Below, piece after piece: positions 40,776-40,794 of a stretch of DNA of 40,794 bases; the stretch's first letter is position 1; the number at the start of each line of letters is the position of its first letter. A model generated the notes under the pieces. That model worked only from the letters and a program-made list of their open reading frames with translations. It was not told the DNA's origin and made no database searches. Made by a program: the position numbers and the translations under genes. Origin of the DNA: Pseudomonas sp. ISL-84 (GTDB taxonomy: Bacteria > Bacillota > Bacilli > Bacillales > Cytobacillaceae); contig JAGGRA010000002.1 of the NCBI GenBank assembly GCA_018613035.1, positions 1 to 40,794 on the forward strand, in the 5' to 3' direction.

Positions 40776-40794
40776 AAGGCTCTTTTCGTATAGA
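40776..40794. repeat. Start of another MITE-like repeat copy, cut by the window edge
   Basis: AAGGCTCTTTTCGTATAGA resembles the left end AAGGCTCTTTTCTAAAGA at 20988-21005. Confidence 0.4.

Overview
The window is ordinary chromosomal DNA of a spore-forming member of the Bacillaceae. The evidence is gene content: rocA/rocR, the alaR-alaT-yugI block, yugE/yugF/patB, kapB/kapD, pbpD, yufK, the seven-gene mrp operon, yuxO, a YuzC-like coat protein, ald/adeR, racA and yuiH all have close Bacillus relatives. Ribosome binding sites are strong (AGGAGG-like) and most gene ends carry intrinsic hairpin terminators. The order largely follows the B. subtilis yug-mrp-yux region, but kinB and comQXPA are missing from their usual places. 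A Cytobacillus- or Mesobacillus-like genus is a guess from gene mix and style, not shown directly. I saw no rRNA, tRNA, prophage, transposase or CRISPR array.

Layout. 1-426: the 5' end of rocA (minus strand) under a textbook sigma-54 promoter with two RocR-type upstream sites, divergent from rocR. 2-5 kb: truncated hemoglobin and an NhaC-family transporter, the latter also behind a sigma-54 promoter with RocR-like palindromes upstream. 4.5-11.7 kb: yugI, an NSS transporter, an XRE regulator, alaT-alaR, yugF, yugE and patB. 11.76-12.64 kb: a 17-copy, 52-bp tandem array with no indels. 12.7-16 kb: NERD protein, PH-domain protein, Cu,Zn-SOD lipoprotein, small membrane protein and a cyclophilin lipoprotein. 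16-20.8 kb: kapB, kapD, pbpD, yufK and two unrecognised membrane proteins. 20.9-21.2 kb: GC-rich MITE-like repeat copies. 21.7-27.4 kb: mrpABCDEFG. 27.6-30 kb: thioesterase, small protein, DedA and two spore-coat-like proteins. 30.4-34.6 kb: alanine utilisation (ald, adeR, AGCS symporter with a perfect cre site). 35-37.5 kb: a divergent polyhydroxyalkanoate-type cluster (SDR, PhaR-like, PhaC-like, 33-residue peptide). 37.7-40.8 kb: PAP2 phosphatase, racA with a sigma-H promoter, a DeoR regulator and yuiH.

How it works together. Several modules concern amino acids (arginine/proline catabolism by roc; alanine synthesis by alaRT; alanine breakdown by ald/adeR/AGCS; cystathionine cleavage by PatB). 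Others concern sodium and proton balance (Mrp, NSS, NhaC and AGCS all couple to Na+) and sporulation (kapB, kapD, racA, coat proteins). The most notable non-gene signals are the 52-bp array, the apparent RocR/sigma-54 control of the NhaC transporter, the MITE-like repeat family and the separate PHA-synthase-like cluster. All functional statements rest on reading motifs and remembered family features; no database search was run.
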